A stretch of 64,000 nt of DNA from Methylomicrobium lacus LW14 (lineage in GTDB: Bacteria > Pseudomonadota > Gammaproteobacteria > Methylococcales > Methylomonadaceae). Of this stretch, positions 46,208 to 55,026 are shown one piece after another. The stretch is taken from positions 930,001 through 994,000 of the forward strand of contig NZ_AZUN01000001.1 of the NCBI RefSeq assembly GCF_000527095.1, in the 5' to 3' direction. The notes beneath the pieces were generated by a model that worked only from the letters and a program-made list of their open reading frames with translations, searched no databases and was not told the origin of the DNA. The position numbers and the translations under genes were made by a program. The stretch's first letter is position 1. Each line of letters starts with the position of its first letter.

Positions 46208-46395
46208 AGTCTTATTAAACACATGAGCACCATGCCCATATTCCTCGAATACGCCACCAGGATTATCCCATGACAAATTTTCAACGCCATGGTTCATGAC
46301 GCCATCATCATGGGTCCGGCAATATCCGTAACCGGAGCGTGAAACGTGATCGAAGATGAGGGATATTATTTTGTTCTTGCATGACAGGATGCCCA

Positions 46396-46424
46396 CTTGA
46401 AAAGCTAACGGATTAACCCTATTG
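46396..46424 (+). promoter_or_regulatory. Sigma-32-like (heat-shock) promoter of hsp20
   Basis: CTTGAAA at 46396-46402, a 14-nt spacer, then CCCTATTG at 46417-46424. This matches the RpoH consensus (CTTGAAA, 11-16 nt, CCCAT-like) and precedes the small heat-shock gene by about 75 nt. Confidence 0.6.
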
Positions 46425-46499
46425 TAAGGGCATGAAACCGGACATCCGGTTTATCATCGACAAGATCAATTTGATTAATTAATTAACGAGGAGAATACG

Positions 46500-46934
46500 A
46501 TGGCCTACCATTACCAACCCTGGAGTTTGTTAAATCAATTGCAACGTGAGCTTGAGCGCGCGCATGAGGGCGGCGCAGGCGAGGGTTCTATCGCGACCGC
46601 CGAATGGACGCCTGCGGTCGACATCAAAGAAGACAATGAAAAATTCGTGCTCTATGCAGATATTCCGGGCGTCAAACCGGAAGACATCGACATTAGCATG
46701 GAAAACGGCGTGTTGACGATCAAGGGCGAAAAAAAGAACGAAACCCAGTCCGAACAGGAAGGTTATAAGCGCGTCGAGCGGATCTACGGCTCGTTCTACC
46801 GCCGTTTCAGCCTACCCGATACCGCCAATGCCGAAGCGATCAGTGCTAAATCGAAAAACGGCGTATTGGAGATTGTGATTCCGAAGCGTGAAGCAGTCAA
46901 GCCAAAGAAAATCAGTGTTGAAGCTATTGAGTGA
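46500..46934 (+). CDS. Hsp20/alpha-crystallin small heat-shock protein
   Basis: A 144-residue holdase chaperone. The alpha-crystallin domain spans about 38-135, with WTPAVDIKEDNEKFVLYADIPG, the loop GVKPEDIDISMENGVLTIKGEK and the C-terminal GVLEIVIPK; the tail contains a KKISVE segment rather than a clear IXI motif. GAGGAG lies before the ATG. It has its own heat-shock-type promoter and a hairpin downstream. Confidence 0.95.
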   Translation: MAYHYQPWSLLNQLQRELERAHEGGAGEGSIATAEWTPAVDIKEDNEKFVLYADIPGVKPEDIDISMENGVLTIKGEKKNETQSEQEGYKRVERIYGSFYRRFSLPDTANAEAISAKSKNGVLEIVIPKREAVKPKKISVEAIE

Positions 46935-46941
46935 TGCAACG

Positions 46942-46976
46942 GGCAAGCCAATTTTTTCTGGCTTAATCGGCTTGCC
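46942..46976 (+). terminator. Hairpin after hsp20
   Basis: GGCAAGCC at 46942-46949 pairs with GGCTTGCC at 46969-46976; AAGCCA/TGGCTT forms an alternative inner stem around a T-run. Likely the hsp20 terminator. Confidence 0.5.
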
Positions 46977-47021
46977 TCTTTAGGATGGTTAGATAGGCTT
47001 CGTGAGGGTACAAAGCCTATC

Positions 47022-48110
47022 TTAACGCATTTTCCGAGCATTAAAGACCCTAGGGTTAACCGGCAAAAGAAGCATCAACTGCAAGATATATTCTTTATCA
47101 GCCTCTGCGCAGTGATTTGCGGAGCGGATAACTGGGTTGCGATTGAAGAATTTGGCTTAGCCAAAGAGGACTGGTTCACTGAATTGCTGGGATTAGAGCA
47201 TGGCATCCCTTCGCACGACACCTTCGGTGAAGTGTATGCGGCCATTGATACCGACCAGTTTAGCGACTGCTTTTCCCGTTGGGTATCTGATTTAGCCCGT
47301 CTCACCGACGGGGAAGTCATTGCGATCGACGGCAAGTGCTTAAGGCGGAGCGTGGACAAAGCCTCAAAAAAAGCCGCGATCTATATGGTCAGCGCATGGG
47401 CGCAACAAAATAACCTGGTTTTAGGGCAGGTCAAAGTCGATGACAAATCGAATGAAATTACGGCCATTCCGAAGTTATTGTCACGGCTGGATATAGCGGG
47501 GGCCGTGGTGACTATCGATGCGATGGGGTGCCAAAAGAAGATAGCCGAGCAGATTAAACAGCAAGGTGGTGACTATGTGTTGAGCCTGAAAGGCAACCAG
47601 GGTACTCTGCATGAGGATGTCCTTACCTTTTTTACCTCGTCGTTATCGCCGGCAGTCGCCTCTGTCAGTTATGACGGCGAGCATGGCCGAATCGAAACGC
47701 GCTCGCTTCGAGCAACCGCCGACATTGCTTGGCTGCAAGAGCGGCATGGCTGGAAAGGCTTGCAAAGTATTATCGCCGTCACGGCCAAAAGAGAAATCGA
47801 TAACAAAGTAACCGAGGAAACGCGCTATTTTATCAGCAGTCTGGATGCCCATGATCCGAAGCGATTGGAGCGTGCGGTGCGAGCACACTGGGCGATTGAA
47901 AATAATCTTCATTGGGTGCTTGATATCGCCTTTGATGAGGACAGCAATCGAACGCGGAAAGGACATAGTGCGGCGAACTTGGCGGTGATCCGGCATATTG
48001 CCCTGAACCTGACCAAAGCTGAAAAAACGTCTAAGGTGGGAGTGAAAATCAAGCGCTTAAAGGCCGGATGGGATAACGATTATTTACTCTGTGTCATCGG
48101 GATGATTTAA
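47022..48110 (+). pseudogene. ISAs1-family transposase lacking its start codon
   Basis: The frame is open from the hsp20 stop codon and shows transposase similarity from about 47022: LTHFPSIKDPRVNRQKKHQL, then LCAVICGADNWVAIEEFG. The DDE-type residues lie in AIDGKCLRR, TIDAMGCQKKIAE and the HWAIENNLHWVLDIAF signature. The first in-frame start is a GTG at 47112, after conserved residues, so the usual initiation codon and the upstream 60-100 bp are gone. The remaining 363 residues are intact, so the element is recent but probably immobile. Confidence 0.75.
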
Positions 48111-48124
48111 GCGCGATTACCCTG
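47022..48124 (+). mobile_element. ISAs1-family insertion sequence, 5'-truncated
   Basis: The right end is visible as GCGCGATTACCCTG at 48111-48124, the kind of terminal repeat seen in ISAs1 elements. No matching left repeat occurs between the hsp20 hairpin and the transposase homology, so the left end and the transposase start seem to be lost. The limits on the left are approximate. Confidence 0.7.
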
Positions 48125-48174
48125 CAGATTATCAGAATTCGCTCAGCGCCTACGCTGCGGCGGGATCGGCGCCT

Positions 48175-49776
48175 CTATTTAAGCCTGAAATTGAAATTGG
48201 CCTTGTGCTGCGTGCCGTCGTTGAGTTGCAACAGCAACTCGCGGCAGCTGTTCGCCCAGGCCTTATCGGTTTTCCACACGTAGGTGTACTGGCCGCTGGT
48301 CGCATCGTAAGTCAGGCTGCTGACGCCGACCGCCACGGTAGTCTCGATGCTGTCGACGGCTGCTGCGGCGTCGCAGGCGATCGGCTGCGATTTCGGAAAT
48401 CCGGGCGCGAAGATCGCCAGGCCCTGATTGCCGTTCAGGCTGAACTTGACCGGTATCGCCGCCCCGGGCTTAACCTTGTTGAATACCGGCGGGTTGTCGA
48501 CCGGCGCGAAGAAGCCTACAAACGGATAGGTCGCGACCTGCACGGCGAACACACCTTCGCTGCCGTCGGCGAAGTGCGCGGTGAAGGCGAGATGGATGCC
48601 GCTGAGGCCGTCGCGCCCGAAACGCAGATCGGTGACGGTCTTGCCCGCGAGCCTGTCGCCGGCCGCGATCACCTTGCTCAACGTGCTGGCGAGATAAATG
48701 CCTTTCTGGCCGGTGCCCCCCAGCCCCAGGAAGGCGGTGTGCTCGCTGCTGACCGAGACGGCATTGAAGCCGGTGAAGCTGCCGGTGCCGCCGGGGATCA
48801 GGGTGGCCAGGTCGGCGATGCGGACTGGGTCGGATGGAATGGTGCTATTATCATACAGATACACGCCCGCCTGACCGCTGCCTGCGCCTAAGAAGGCGAC
48901 GCGGATGGGTTCGTTAGGGATCGCCGCGAGCGCGAGATCGGTGAAGCCGGTGAAGCTGCCGGTGCCGCCGGGGATCAGGGTGCTCAGGTCGGCGATGCGG
49001 ATGGGATCACCGGGGATTACGGGCTCACCAGGGATAAAATAAACCCCGAACGATCCGGCGCTGCCCGCTCCTAAGAAAGCGGCGCCGCCCAAGTCCAGCG
49101 CCGGGCTTTGCGGAAAGGCGGTGAACACGCCGCCCGCGCCCGGCACGGCGGCGCCGGTGCTGGAGAGCGTAGCGGTCGGCAATGGAGGCGAGGCGAATTG
49201 CACATTGTCCAGCGTGACCCTATCCACATCCGCCATCGCAATCTCGACCTTCGTGATGTCATTGCCGGACGAGAGGAAGCCGACGAATTGCCATTCGGTC
49301 GGATGCGGATATACCAGTTCAAACGTGCCCAGGACTTGATTCGACGCCCCGTAAACCGTGACGGTGTTGCCCGCGAACTGGGCGTCGTTGTACCAGAAAC
49401 CCATGCCCGTTTGCGGGCTGGCGAAGCCGATGCTGACGCCGCCGCCCTCGCCCAGCGCCAGGTTGTCGACGCTCAGCACGTTAGGCAGGCTAAGGGGGCC
49501 TGCCTCGGCTGCCGCCAGAGGCGTGCCGCCATTGAACGGCGAAAAACCGACGCCGGGGTACTGGCTTGTCACCGCCGTGCCATCGGCCAGATTGTCGAAG
49601 TCAATCAGCGTCGGGTTCGCGACCGAACTCCGCCAAGTAGCTTCGGAGGTGTAAGTCGTGAGCGCCGGCAACGTGGCTGCGTACGCGGCAGCCGGGACGC
49701 AAACAATGAAAGCCGAAATCACGGAGGCGATCAACGGCCGCAAGAATTGCTTAGGACTTTGTTCGTTGTTCATCAT
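48175..49776 (-). CDS. Exported PxKF-domain protein with tandem DUF7453-like repeats
   Basis: A 533-residue secreted protein with a signal peptide ending AAYAATLP. Residues about 45-200 form a beta-rich domain of the choice-of-anchor type (FDNLADGTAVTSQYPGVGFSP). Two tandem repeats of about 60 residues follow, each with RIADL(S/A)TLIPGGTGSFTGF, and similarity extends to a partial third. The C-terminal 110 residues are a PxKF domain (FFAPVDNPPVFNKVKPGAAIPVKFSLNG). The repeats are also similar at DNA level, pointing to recent duplication. No enzymatic motif is visible. It could be an extracellular or sheath component. Confidence 0.65.
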   Translation of the reverse strand: MMNNEQSPKQFLRPLIASVISAFIVCVPAAAYAATLPALTTYTSEATWRSSVANPTLIDFDNLADGTAVTSQYPGVGFSPFNGGTPLAAAEAGPLSLPNVLSVDNLALGEGGGVSIGFASPQTGMGFWYNDAQFAGNTVTVYGASNQVLGTFELVYPHPTEWQFVGFLSSGNDITKVEIAMADVDRVTLDNVQFASPPLPTATLSSTGAAVPGAGGVFTAFPQSPALDLGGAAFLGAGSAGSFGVYFIPGEPVIPGDPIRIADLSTLIPGGTGSFTGFTDLALAAIPNEPIRVAFLGAGSGQAGVYLYDNSTIPSDPVRIADLATLIPGGTGSFTGFNAVSVSSEHTAFLGLGGTGQKGIYLASTLSKVIAAGDRLAGKTVTDLRFGRDGLSGIHLAFTAHFADGSEGVFAVQVATYPFVGFFAPVDNPPVFNKVKPGAAIPVKFSLNGNQGLAIFAPGFPKSQPIACDAAAAVDSIETTVAVGVSSLTYDATSGQYTYVWKTDKAWANSCRELLLQLNDGTQHKANFNFRLK

Positions 49777-50209
49777 GGTCGTGCTCCTTGGATTGCCTGT
49801 GGCTTAACGCAAGCCCGAGAACCGCACGGGGGCTTGTGGACTGTTCATGGTATTGATAGCGCATGATGTGGCGCCGGCCGCATCATGGATACTCAAGCAT
49901 ATACATCCTTCTTGACCCGTCGATGCATTTATATGGATGCATCACAGTAGAGGGTAGATGTTTTAAAAGTCCACCGTGCTAACCGTCCCAACGTTAAGAC
50001 GGCATCGCAAGATAAATGCAGGCCTTGGGCATCATGCCCAGCCTCTGGTACCAATAAAGCCACGATCCATTCATCAATACGGTGATCCACGCCAGCAATT
50101 TACGTTTGAAGTACCGGGCAGACGCCGTTGTTGGCTCTTGGAAAAAATAAGATGAGCGAAGATTTTTTTCGCTTATGGCAACCCTTTACCTTATGCCGGC
50201 ATAAATCCG
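49777..50209. other. Intergenic region between the PxKF and Tus-like genes
   Basis: About 430 bp. Its only clear structure is a 14-bp perfect palindrome, TTATGCCGGCATAA, at 50191-50204, just after the Tus-like stop codon; it could be part of a terminator. No gene is supported. Confidence 0.4.
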
Positions 50210-51106
50210 CTATTTTCGGTGCTTCGCCAATAACCTATAGAGATCCAGCAAAGGCAAATAAGGCTCGCTTTCGATGGTAATATTGCGCTTTGCCAGTCGG
50301 CACTCTTTCGCGGCAGGTTCATCCGGCAGCAAGGTTTTTGGCGGCAACGGGCGATCCGGCGTGGTCACATAAAAAATGGGTGTATGGGCGTAACGTTGAA
50401 TGCGTTTATCTACGCCATCCTGGTTGATGCATAAGTTGACACGTCGATGAATGCTTTCCGGGAAAACCTGGACTAAGCATTCATCGTTAATCGCTTGAAA
50501 TCGCTCTATTTCGTCATAAATGGCGTCATGTTCAGCCAGCGACCGCTGCAACAGTTTATCTAACCGGGCCTGAACTTGTTCCCGGTCCAGCTTAGTGGTT
50601 TTTCGGTACCGATTCCAAAAAAAACCGGCCGACAGCACGGGGTAGGGGAGTGCGGTAAATTTACGGCATGCTTGCCGACGATTGAAGCGTGGATAACCCA
50701 GTCGGGTCATGGCGCGTTTGGATAACCGATCGCCATCGTCATCATCCTCGCTGTCTGACAACTCAAGCTCATTTTCGAGCGAATCCATTTTCATTAGCTG
50801 TTTATGCAGCAGATCCCGCTGCTCGTTCACTTTTTCAACCGCCATGTAGGTGGCGATCGAGCAGGGTGCCAGGCCATTATATTGGATCGTGGATCCAGGT
50901 TCCTGGCCATCGTCACTGTAAGACCAGTTCAACACGATGCTTTTCAGCATATTCCGAGTTGCGGCATGATCCCCCTCTACCTGCTGAATCCAGGCCGGAT
51001 AAGCCGCATCAGCATTCAGGCAGGCTACCAATTCGTCATGCGCATCTTTAAACGTCGTGAAAACGTTGAGTAATTCGGCTTTCAATTCGGATTCTTTAGA
51101 CGACAT
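50210..51106 (-). CDS. Tus-like DNA replication terminus site-binding protein
   Basis: A 298-residue protein that lines up with E. coli Tus (309 residues) over most of its length by eye. Corresponding blocks are FFWNRYRKTTKLDREQVQAR (Tus [20 protein letters not shown]), RVNLCINQDGVDKRIQRYAH with a following TPIF (Tus [20 protein letters not shown]) and the C-terminal LPLLDLYRL (Tus IPRLHLYV). Tus binds Ter sites and blocks DnaB from one side. GAGGAATGCT precedes the ATG. No E. coli-type Ter core is seen next to it. Palindromes at 51150 and 51318 flank its promoter. A plasmid or integrative-element origin is possible. Confidence 0.7.
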   Translation of the reverse strand: MSSKESELKAELLNVFTTFKDAHDELVACLNADAAYPAWIQQVEGDHAATRNMLKSIVLNWSYSDDGQEPGSTIQYNGLAPCSIATYMAVEKVNEQRDLLHKQLMKMDSLENELELSDSEDDDDGDRLSKRAMTRLGYPRFNRRQACRKFTALPYPVLSAGFFWNRYRKTTKLDREQVQARLDKLLQRSLAEHDAIYDEIERFQAINDECLVQVFPESIHRRVNLCINQDGVDKRIQRYAHTPIFYVTTPDRPLPPKTLLPDEPAAKECRLAKRNITIESEPYLPLLDLYRLLAKHRK

Positions 51107-51149
51107 AGCATTCCTCGGGGTGGAAAAAATAAAGTACAGCCCTATTATA

Positions 51150-51166
51150 CTATCATCTGATAATAG
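51150..51166. promoter_or_regulatory. 17-bp near-palindrome CTATCATCTGATAATAG upstream of the Tus-like gene
   Basis: It is 44 nt before the Tus-like ATG, a promoter-overlapping position. On the opposite strand it reads CTATTATCAGATGATAG, matching the copies at 46191 and 51318. Confidence 0.45.
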
Positions 51167-51317
51167 ATTCTATTTATATGTAATCCCTATCAAAGTAACC
51201 TCTTTACCAATTCAAAAAAATCATCCTACACACATAACGCATATAGCCGCATCCTTAACTAATTTAGTAGATTTTAAAATGTTAAATAGTGGCATTATTT
51301 ATTTGAAACTATAAGTT

Positions 51318-51334
51318 CTATTATCATATAATAG
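51318..51334. promoter_or_regulatory. 17-bp palindrome CTATTATCATATAATAG
   Basis: A near-perfect palindrome in the same intergenic region, 168 nt from the previous copy and just before a possible small gene on the plus strand. Confidence 0.45.
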
Positions 51335-51355
51335 ATAAAAATAGAAGAGGCCGCC

Positions 51356-51529
51356 GTGCATTACCTGTATTTATCAAAGTTCCAACCTTGCTCGCTCTAT
51401 CCGGACATTCCCTTCAGATTTGGAGGCATTATGATCACACAAATGAGATCTGATATTTCCGAGGCTTTTTTAAAGCGAGTAGGGCGTGAATTTTTTTTGA
51501 TGTTCCGCGATCATCAACGTAGCATATAA
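51356..51529 (+). CDS. Possible small gene of 57 codons (or 32 from an internal ATG)
   Basis: GTG 51356 is preceded by AGAAGAGG, and an in-frame ATG at 51431 by GGAGG; the frame ends at TAA 51527-51529. The product from the ATG reads MITQMRSDISEAFLKRVGRE.. and is basic and helical. It follows directly after the 51318 palindrome. I do not recognise it, and it may be a fragment of a larger gene. Confidence 0.3.
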   Translation: MHYLYLSKFQPCSLYPDIPFRFGGIMITQMRSDISEAFLKRVGREFFLMFRDHQRSI

Positions 51530-51566
51530 TGCACGCCCCTAAAATACATATCATCCGGAGCCCTTC

Positions 51567-51779
51567 ATGCCGCCTTGGCTTATCTTTGTCATTCTGCTGG
51601 CTCTGATTGGCATGTCATCCAAAAATAAGGACACTCGGCAAGCAGAGAAAAATGCGACTGAAGGATTCCGGCACAATGCCAGCGCCGCGCAAAAAGCGCG
51701 CAAGGACAGGCTTGATCAATGCGGGGATCGTTGCAAGGACATCAAGAATGATTACACGACACCTATCGCTAACGAATGA
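51567..51779 (+). CDS. Small single-span membrane protein, hypothetical
   Basis: A 70-residue protein: one N-terminal membrane segment (PPWLIFVILLALIGM) followed by a highly charged tail with two cysteines (DQCGDRCKDIKNDY). GGAGCCC lies before the ATG. It overlaps the next lipoprotein gene by 4 nt (ATGA), so the two are translationally coupled and probably work together at the envelope. Not recognised. Confidence 0.55.
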   Translation: MPPWLIFVILLALIGMSSKNKDTRQAEKNATEGFRHNASAAQKARKDRLDQCGDRCKDIKNDYTTPIANE

Positions 51780-52678
51780 ATAAACAACCCCTTCTTTGGA
51801 TTCTGCTGGTCATGGCCTGCACCTTGACCGGTTGCGCGCTTTACGAACCGCAAGAGGGTCTGGAGGACGGCTTTGATTATCCTGCGCCCGTTCATTCATC
51901 GGTCAATCCGGTAACCAGAGCCCATGTGAGCGCGGAAGACTGGATCGCCTGTAGCGTCCAATCGGCGGGAAGCCTGATGCGTTCCGCAAAAAAACGAGCA
52001 TTGACCAGCTTTTGGAAAACCGCCTGTGCGAATGGCGACGACTGCGGCTGTATCGACGGTTTGGCAAGCGGCAGCGGATTTGCGCGCTGGTGTGATTCTG
52101 CGACATTGTGCGCGCCGAATGACCACACGTTTTATGGCGCGGCCACCGGCCTGCTGAATAATGGCCTATTTTCCGCTTATGAAGGCAAAATCCTGGTCAC
52201 GCTGAATACGAAACGCGGTCTTTTCGACGGCGCAATCAACAGCGACGGCAGTTACGCCGCCGGCATGTTGACGCAATTGACCAGCGGCGAAAAATTTTTG
52301 GGTTTGCTGGCCGGGGAAGAAGGCCGCTATCAGAGCGGCGTTTTATACAAGGACGGTAAGGTAATCGTCGCCGATCGATTCGACGGCGCGAAGCCTCTGG
52401 GGCGCGTGCTGACGACCGATGCGGACGGCAACTTTGTCGAGAGCGAGTGCGATGCTAAAGGTTGTCATGTGATCAACCGAAGTCAAAACGGCCTGATCGC
52501 CGACTTATTCAAACTCATGAGTGAAAACAAGGTGCAAGACCTAGCGACGCGGCGCGTTCTCTCCCTGATAGGCCGGGAAGCGATCCTGATGCACCCGGCT
52601 GTCCGCGCGTTTGAAGCATTGAGCATGGCCTCGGATATCGTCAAGCTCGTGCAGAAGCGGAATCCGCAAGCCCATTAG
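51776..52678 (+). CDS. Hypothetical lipoprotein
   Basis: A 300-residue protein with a lipoprotein signal (LLWILLVMACTLTGCALYE; Cys after LTG). The middle region has short Gly-rich strand repeats (FDGAINSDGSYAAGML, YQSGVLYKDGKVIVADRFDG) that look somewhat like MORN repeats. Several cysteines (CANGDDCGCIDG, CDAKGCH) suggest disulfides in the periplasm. No enzyme motif is seen. It is coupled to the small membrane protein upstream. Confidence 0.55.
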   Translation: MNKQPLLWILLVMACTLTGCALYEPQEGLEDGFDYPAPVHSSVNPVTRAHVSAEDWIACSVQSAGSLMRSAKKRALTSFWKTACANGDDCGCIDGLASGSGFARWCDSATLCAPNDHTFYGAATGLLNNGLFSAYEGKILVTLNTKRGLFDGAINSDGSYAAGMLTQLTSGEKFLGLLAGEEGRYQSGVLYKDGKVIVADRFDGAKPLGRVLTTDADGNFVESECDAKGCHVINRSQNGLIADLFKLMSENKVQDLATRRVLSLIGREAILMHPAVRAFEALSMASDIVKLVQKRNPQAH

Positions 52679-52716
52679 GATCCCGGCTTTAGCGTAACGC
52701 GGTGAACGATGCAAAT

Positions 52717-54852
52717 TCACTCACGCCCATCCTCTGACGCCCCGGCATGGGCTTGACAATCCGCCAGGGATTTAGCCGTGGGCTTGCTGCCTTTGATCAC
52801 CTGCGTAAACACCTTCTGGCCTGACAAACCGTGCGGGTCGGTCACCTTCAGTGTCACGGTGTAAGTTCCCGGCGCGCAGTAAGCGTGTTCATGGTTCTTT
52901 TCGGCCGAGGTGGAACCATCGCCAAAGTCCCACACATAAGACGGCGCATCGCCATCCACGTCGCCGCTGCCTTCGCTCGAAAACAGGATGGAGAACTTGG
53001 ATTTCTTCGCTACTTTGCTGCCTGACGCCCAGGCTACCGGAGCGTCATTTACGCCACGGGTATCCAAACCCAACCAGTAAGCATCGCCAACCTGATGCGT
53101 CTTGCAAGCGGCGGATTTCTTTGTTGTCGGCTTGCCTGCAATCGTATGCGTCAGTATGCTTTGTCCCGTCAGGCCGGTCGTATTCGTCACGAACAATCTG
53201 ACCCGGTAAGCGCCTGGAGAGCAATAAACATGCTCATGGGTCTTTTGATTCGAGGAAAAACCATCGCCAAAATCCCAAAGGTAGGTTAAGGCTGCGTTAG
53301 CGGGATCCACCGTGCCGTCGCTTGAGAAACTTAATGTATATTTCGATTTGCCCTTTTGCTTTGACACGGAAGCCTTGGCCATCGGCGGCGGCACCGCGAC
53401 ATTGCCGGTAAAGAAATATTGGCCGAGACTGCCGTAATCGGAATAGGCGGTCACAAAATTGCCTACCCCTTCAACGGCTAACAGATAGTGGCCCGGCTGA
53501 AGCGATGTGGTGATCGTGGCATCGGTGTCGGTTTGGGAATCACTTTCGGCTAGTTTATTGCCGTTCCAATCATACAAGGCAAGCTTGATATCCAGATTGG
53601 TTCCGCGCCGATCCGGCGAATAAAACGCTTCCCATGCGGGCGTTGCGATCAGGTTGATCGAGCCGGCCGCATCCAACATGAAGTAATCCACATCGTCGCG
53701 GGTTCCGATAATGCCCTTGTTATAAGGTATTGTATTATTCGGGTCGGTTTCCGGGTTGGTGGACTGAATGCTGCCGTCTAAAGCGATAACCAAAGGCGTA
53801 ATGCCGTCGTGGTCATCAGGGCGATAGCCGAGTTTTTCGGCGATGATGGCCGTGTCGTCCTGGGTTTGCGTGGCGCCTGGGTAGTCGCCGTTATTCCATT
53901 CGGTGACGCTTTTGTTATAGCCCGATCCCATGATGGGCGCCCAGGAAGACGCTCCCCAGCCACTGCCGGCATAATAGTCCAGCTGGGAGCCGCCATTCGA
54001 GTAACCGTCATGCGCAAGCCCTAAATTGTGTCCCATTTCATGCGAAGCGATCAGCGCGATATTCGTAGGATCCAGACCCGTAGCGTTGTAATACACGAAT
54101 GCGGGCGAATAATAGCTGGCATAATCGCGATTCCCCCAGACATCAAGACTAGACGCGCCGGAAGCTTGCTGGTATGCCGGCATAGCGACGCCATTACTAT
54201 CGACGTCGCTCGTAATCAGAATGGTTCCCGTCGTCGGGCCGAACACAGCCGGCTCTTCGGTGGTCACGTCAACAGCGAACGGCGCGAAGTCTTCGGCAAC
54301 TTGGTGCCAAACTTCGGCGATCTGGAGTAATTCCGCCGTACTAAAATGCGCATTGTCGTTATCGGAAGTGAACTCCTTGGCCTTTAACACCGTGTTTTTA
54401 GGGTAATCGCTATTCCAGGTCGTGCCGACAATATCGCGCCCGTTGAAATCCAGGTAAATCACGTTCTTTGAGCCAGGCAAGCTATGCAAAGCAAAGACAT
54501 CAGGCTCGGTCATGGCGATGTTTGCCGATGATGCAGCGCTCGGCCGAGCAACTGCGGAGGTAGTATCCGGCGCTTCGAATAGATCAGCGTAAAACACATC
54601 CCCCTGATCGTTAACGCGAAGATGCGCTAAATCAATTTCGGTAAAGGAGATGTTGTCAAGGTTTCCCAACACCCGGTCTCTAACATGATCAGGAAGTCCC
54701 GACAGCCTATCCCGAAACCGCCCTGCGGGAAGATCATGAAGCTGGAAATGCGATCCGCGCTTGAAATGCTTAATCGGCCAGGATTCAGCGGCCAATGGGG
54801 TAACGAGAATGGCACCCAAGATGGCAAATAAGGCTGCTTTTTTGCTGTCCAT
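52717..54852 (-). CDS. Secreted metzincin metalloprotease with two PKD domains
   Basis: A 711-residue exported protein with signal peptide (AALFAILGAILVTPLAA). The zinc motif HEMGHNLGLAHD at residues 271-282 is a complete metzincin HExxHxxGxxHD signature; a downstream Met-turn candidate is WAPIMGSGY. Residues about 395-490 resemble a pre-peptidase C-terminal domain (DLDIKLALYDWNG-like). Two PKD domains follow (LWDFGDGFSS and VWDFGDGSTS, each with a conserved HEHxYCxPG). It probably degrades extracellular protein. It is convergent with the lipoprotein gene. Confidence 0.88.
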   Translation of the reverse strand: MDSKKAALFAILGAILVTPLAAESWPIKHFKRGSHFQLHDLPAGRFRDRLSGLPDHVRDRVLGNLDNISFTEIDLAHLRVNDQGDVFYADLFEAPDTTSAVARPSAASSANIAMTEPDVFALHSLPGSKNVIYLDFNGRDIVGTTWNSDYPKNTVLKAKEFTSDNDNAHFSTAELLQIAEVWHQVAEDFAPFAVDVTTEEPAVFGPTTGTILITSDVDSNGVAMPAYQQASGASSLDVWGNRDYASYYSPAFVYYNATGLDPTNIALIASHEMGHNLGLAHDGYSNGGSQLDYYAGSGWGASSWAPIMGSGYNKSVTEWNNGDYPGATQTQDDTAIIAEKLGYRPDDHDGITPLVIALDGSIQSTNPETDPNNTIPYNKGIIGTRDDVDYFMLDAAGSINLIATPAWEAFYSPDRRGTNLDIKLALYDWNGNKLAESDSQTDTDATITTSLQPGHYLLAVEGVGNFVTAYSDYGSLGQYFFTGNVAVPPPMAKASVSKQKGKSKYTLSFSSDGTVDPANAALTYLWDFGDGFSSNQKTHEHVYCSPGAYRVRLFVTNTTGLTGQSILTHTIAGKPTTKKSAACKTHQVGDAYWLGLDTRGVNDAPVAWASGSKVAKKSKFSILFSSEGSGDVDGDAPSYVWDFGDGSTSAEKNHEHAYCAPGTYTVTLKVTDPHGLSGQKVFTQVIKGSKPTAKSLADCQAHAGASEDGRE

Positions 54853-55026
54853 AGTGTTTATTGATTTTGAGAATAACGAGGACCGATATATCGTTGGCTG
54901 AGCGGAGTCGAAGCGATTAACTTAATGACAATGATGCGCAGGGTGGAATGCCCAGCGCATTCCACCGAATGAATCACCTCTCACTGAAGAAAAAGGAAAG
55001 CTGTATTGCAAAAAACTATCTAACTT

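Larger units (their letters stand above)
46174..46499. other. Divergent intergenic region, glucosidase to hsp20
   Basis: About 325 bp holding a 17-bp palindrome by the glucosidase start and a sigma-32-like promoter for hsp20. The remainder shows nothing further. Confidence 0.5.
51107..51566. other. Regulatory-looking AT-rich region upstream of the Tus-like gene
   Basis: About 460 bp, markedly AT-rich. It contains two copies of the CTATTATC/ATAATAG palindrome and one possible small gene (51356-51529). It separates the divergent Tus-like gene from a small membrane protein gene. Confidence 0.5.
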
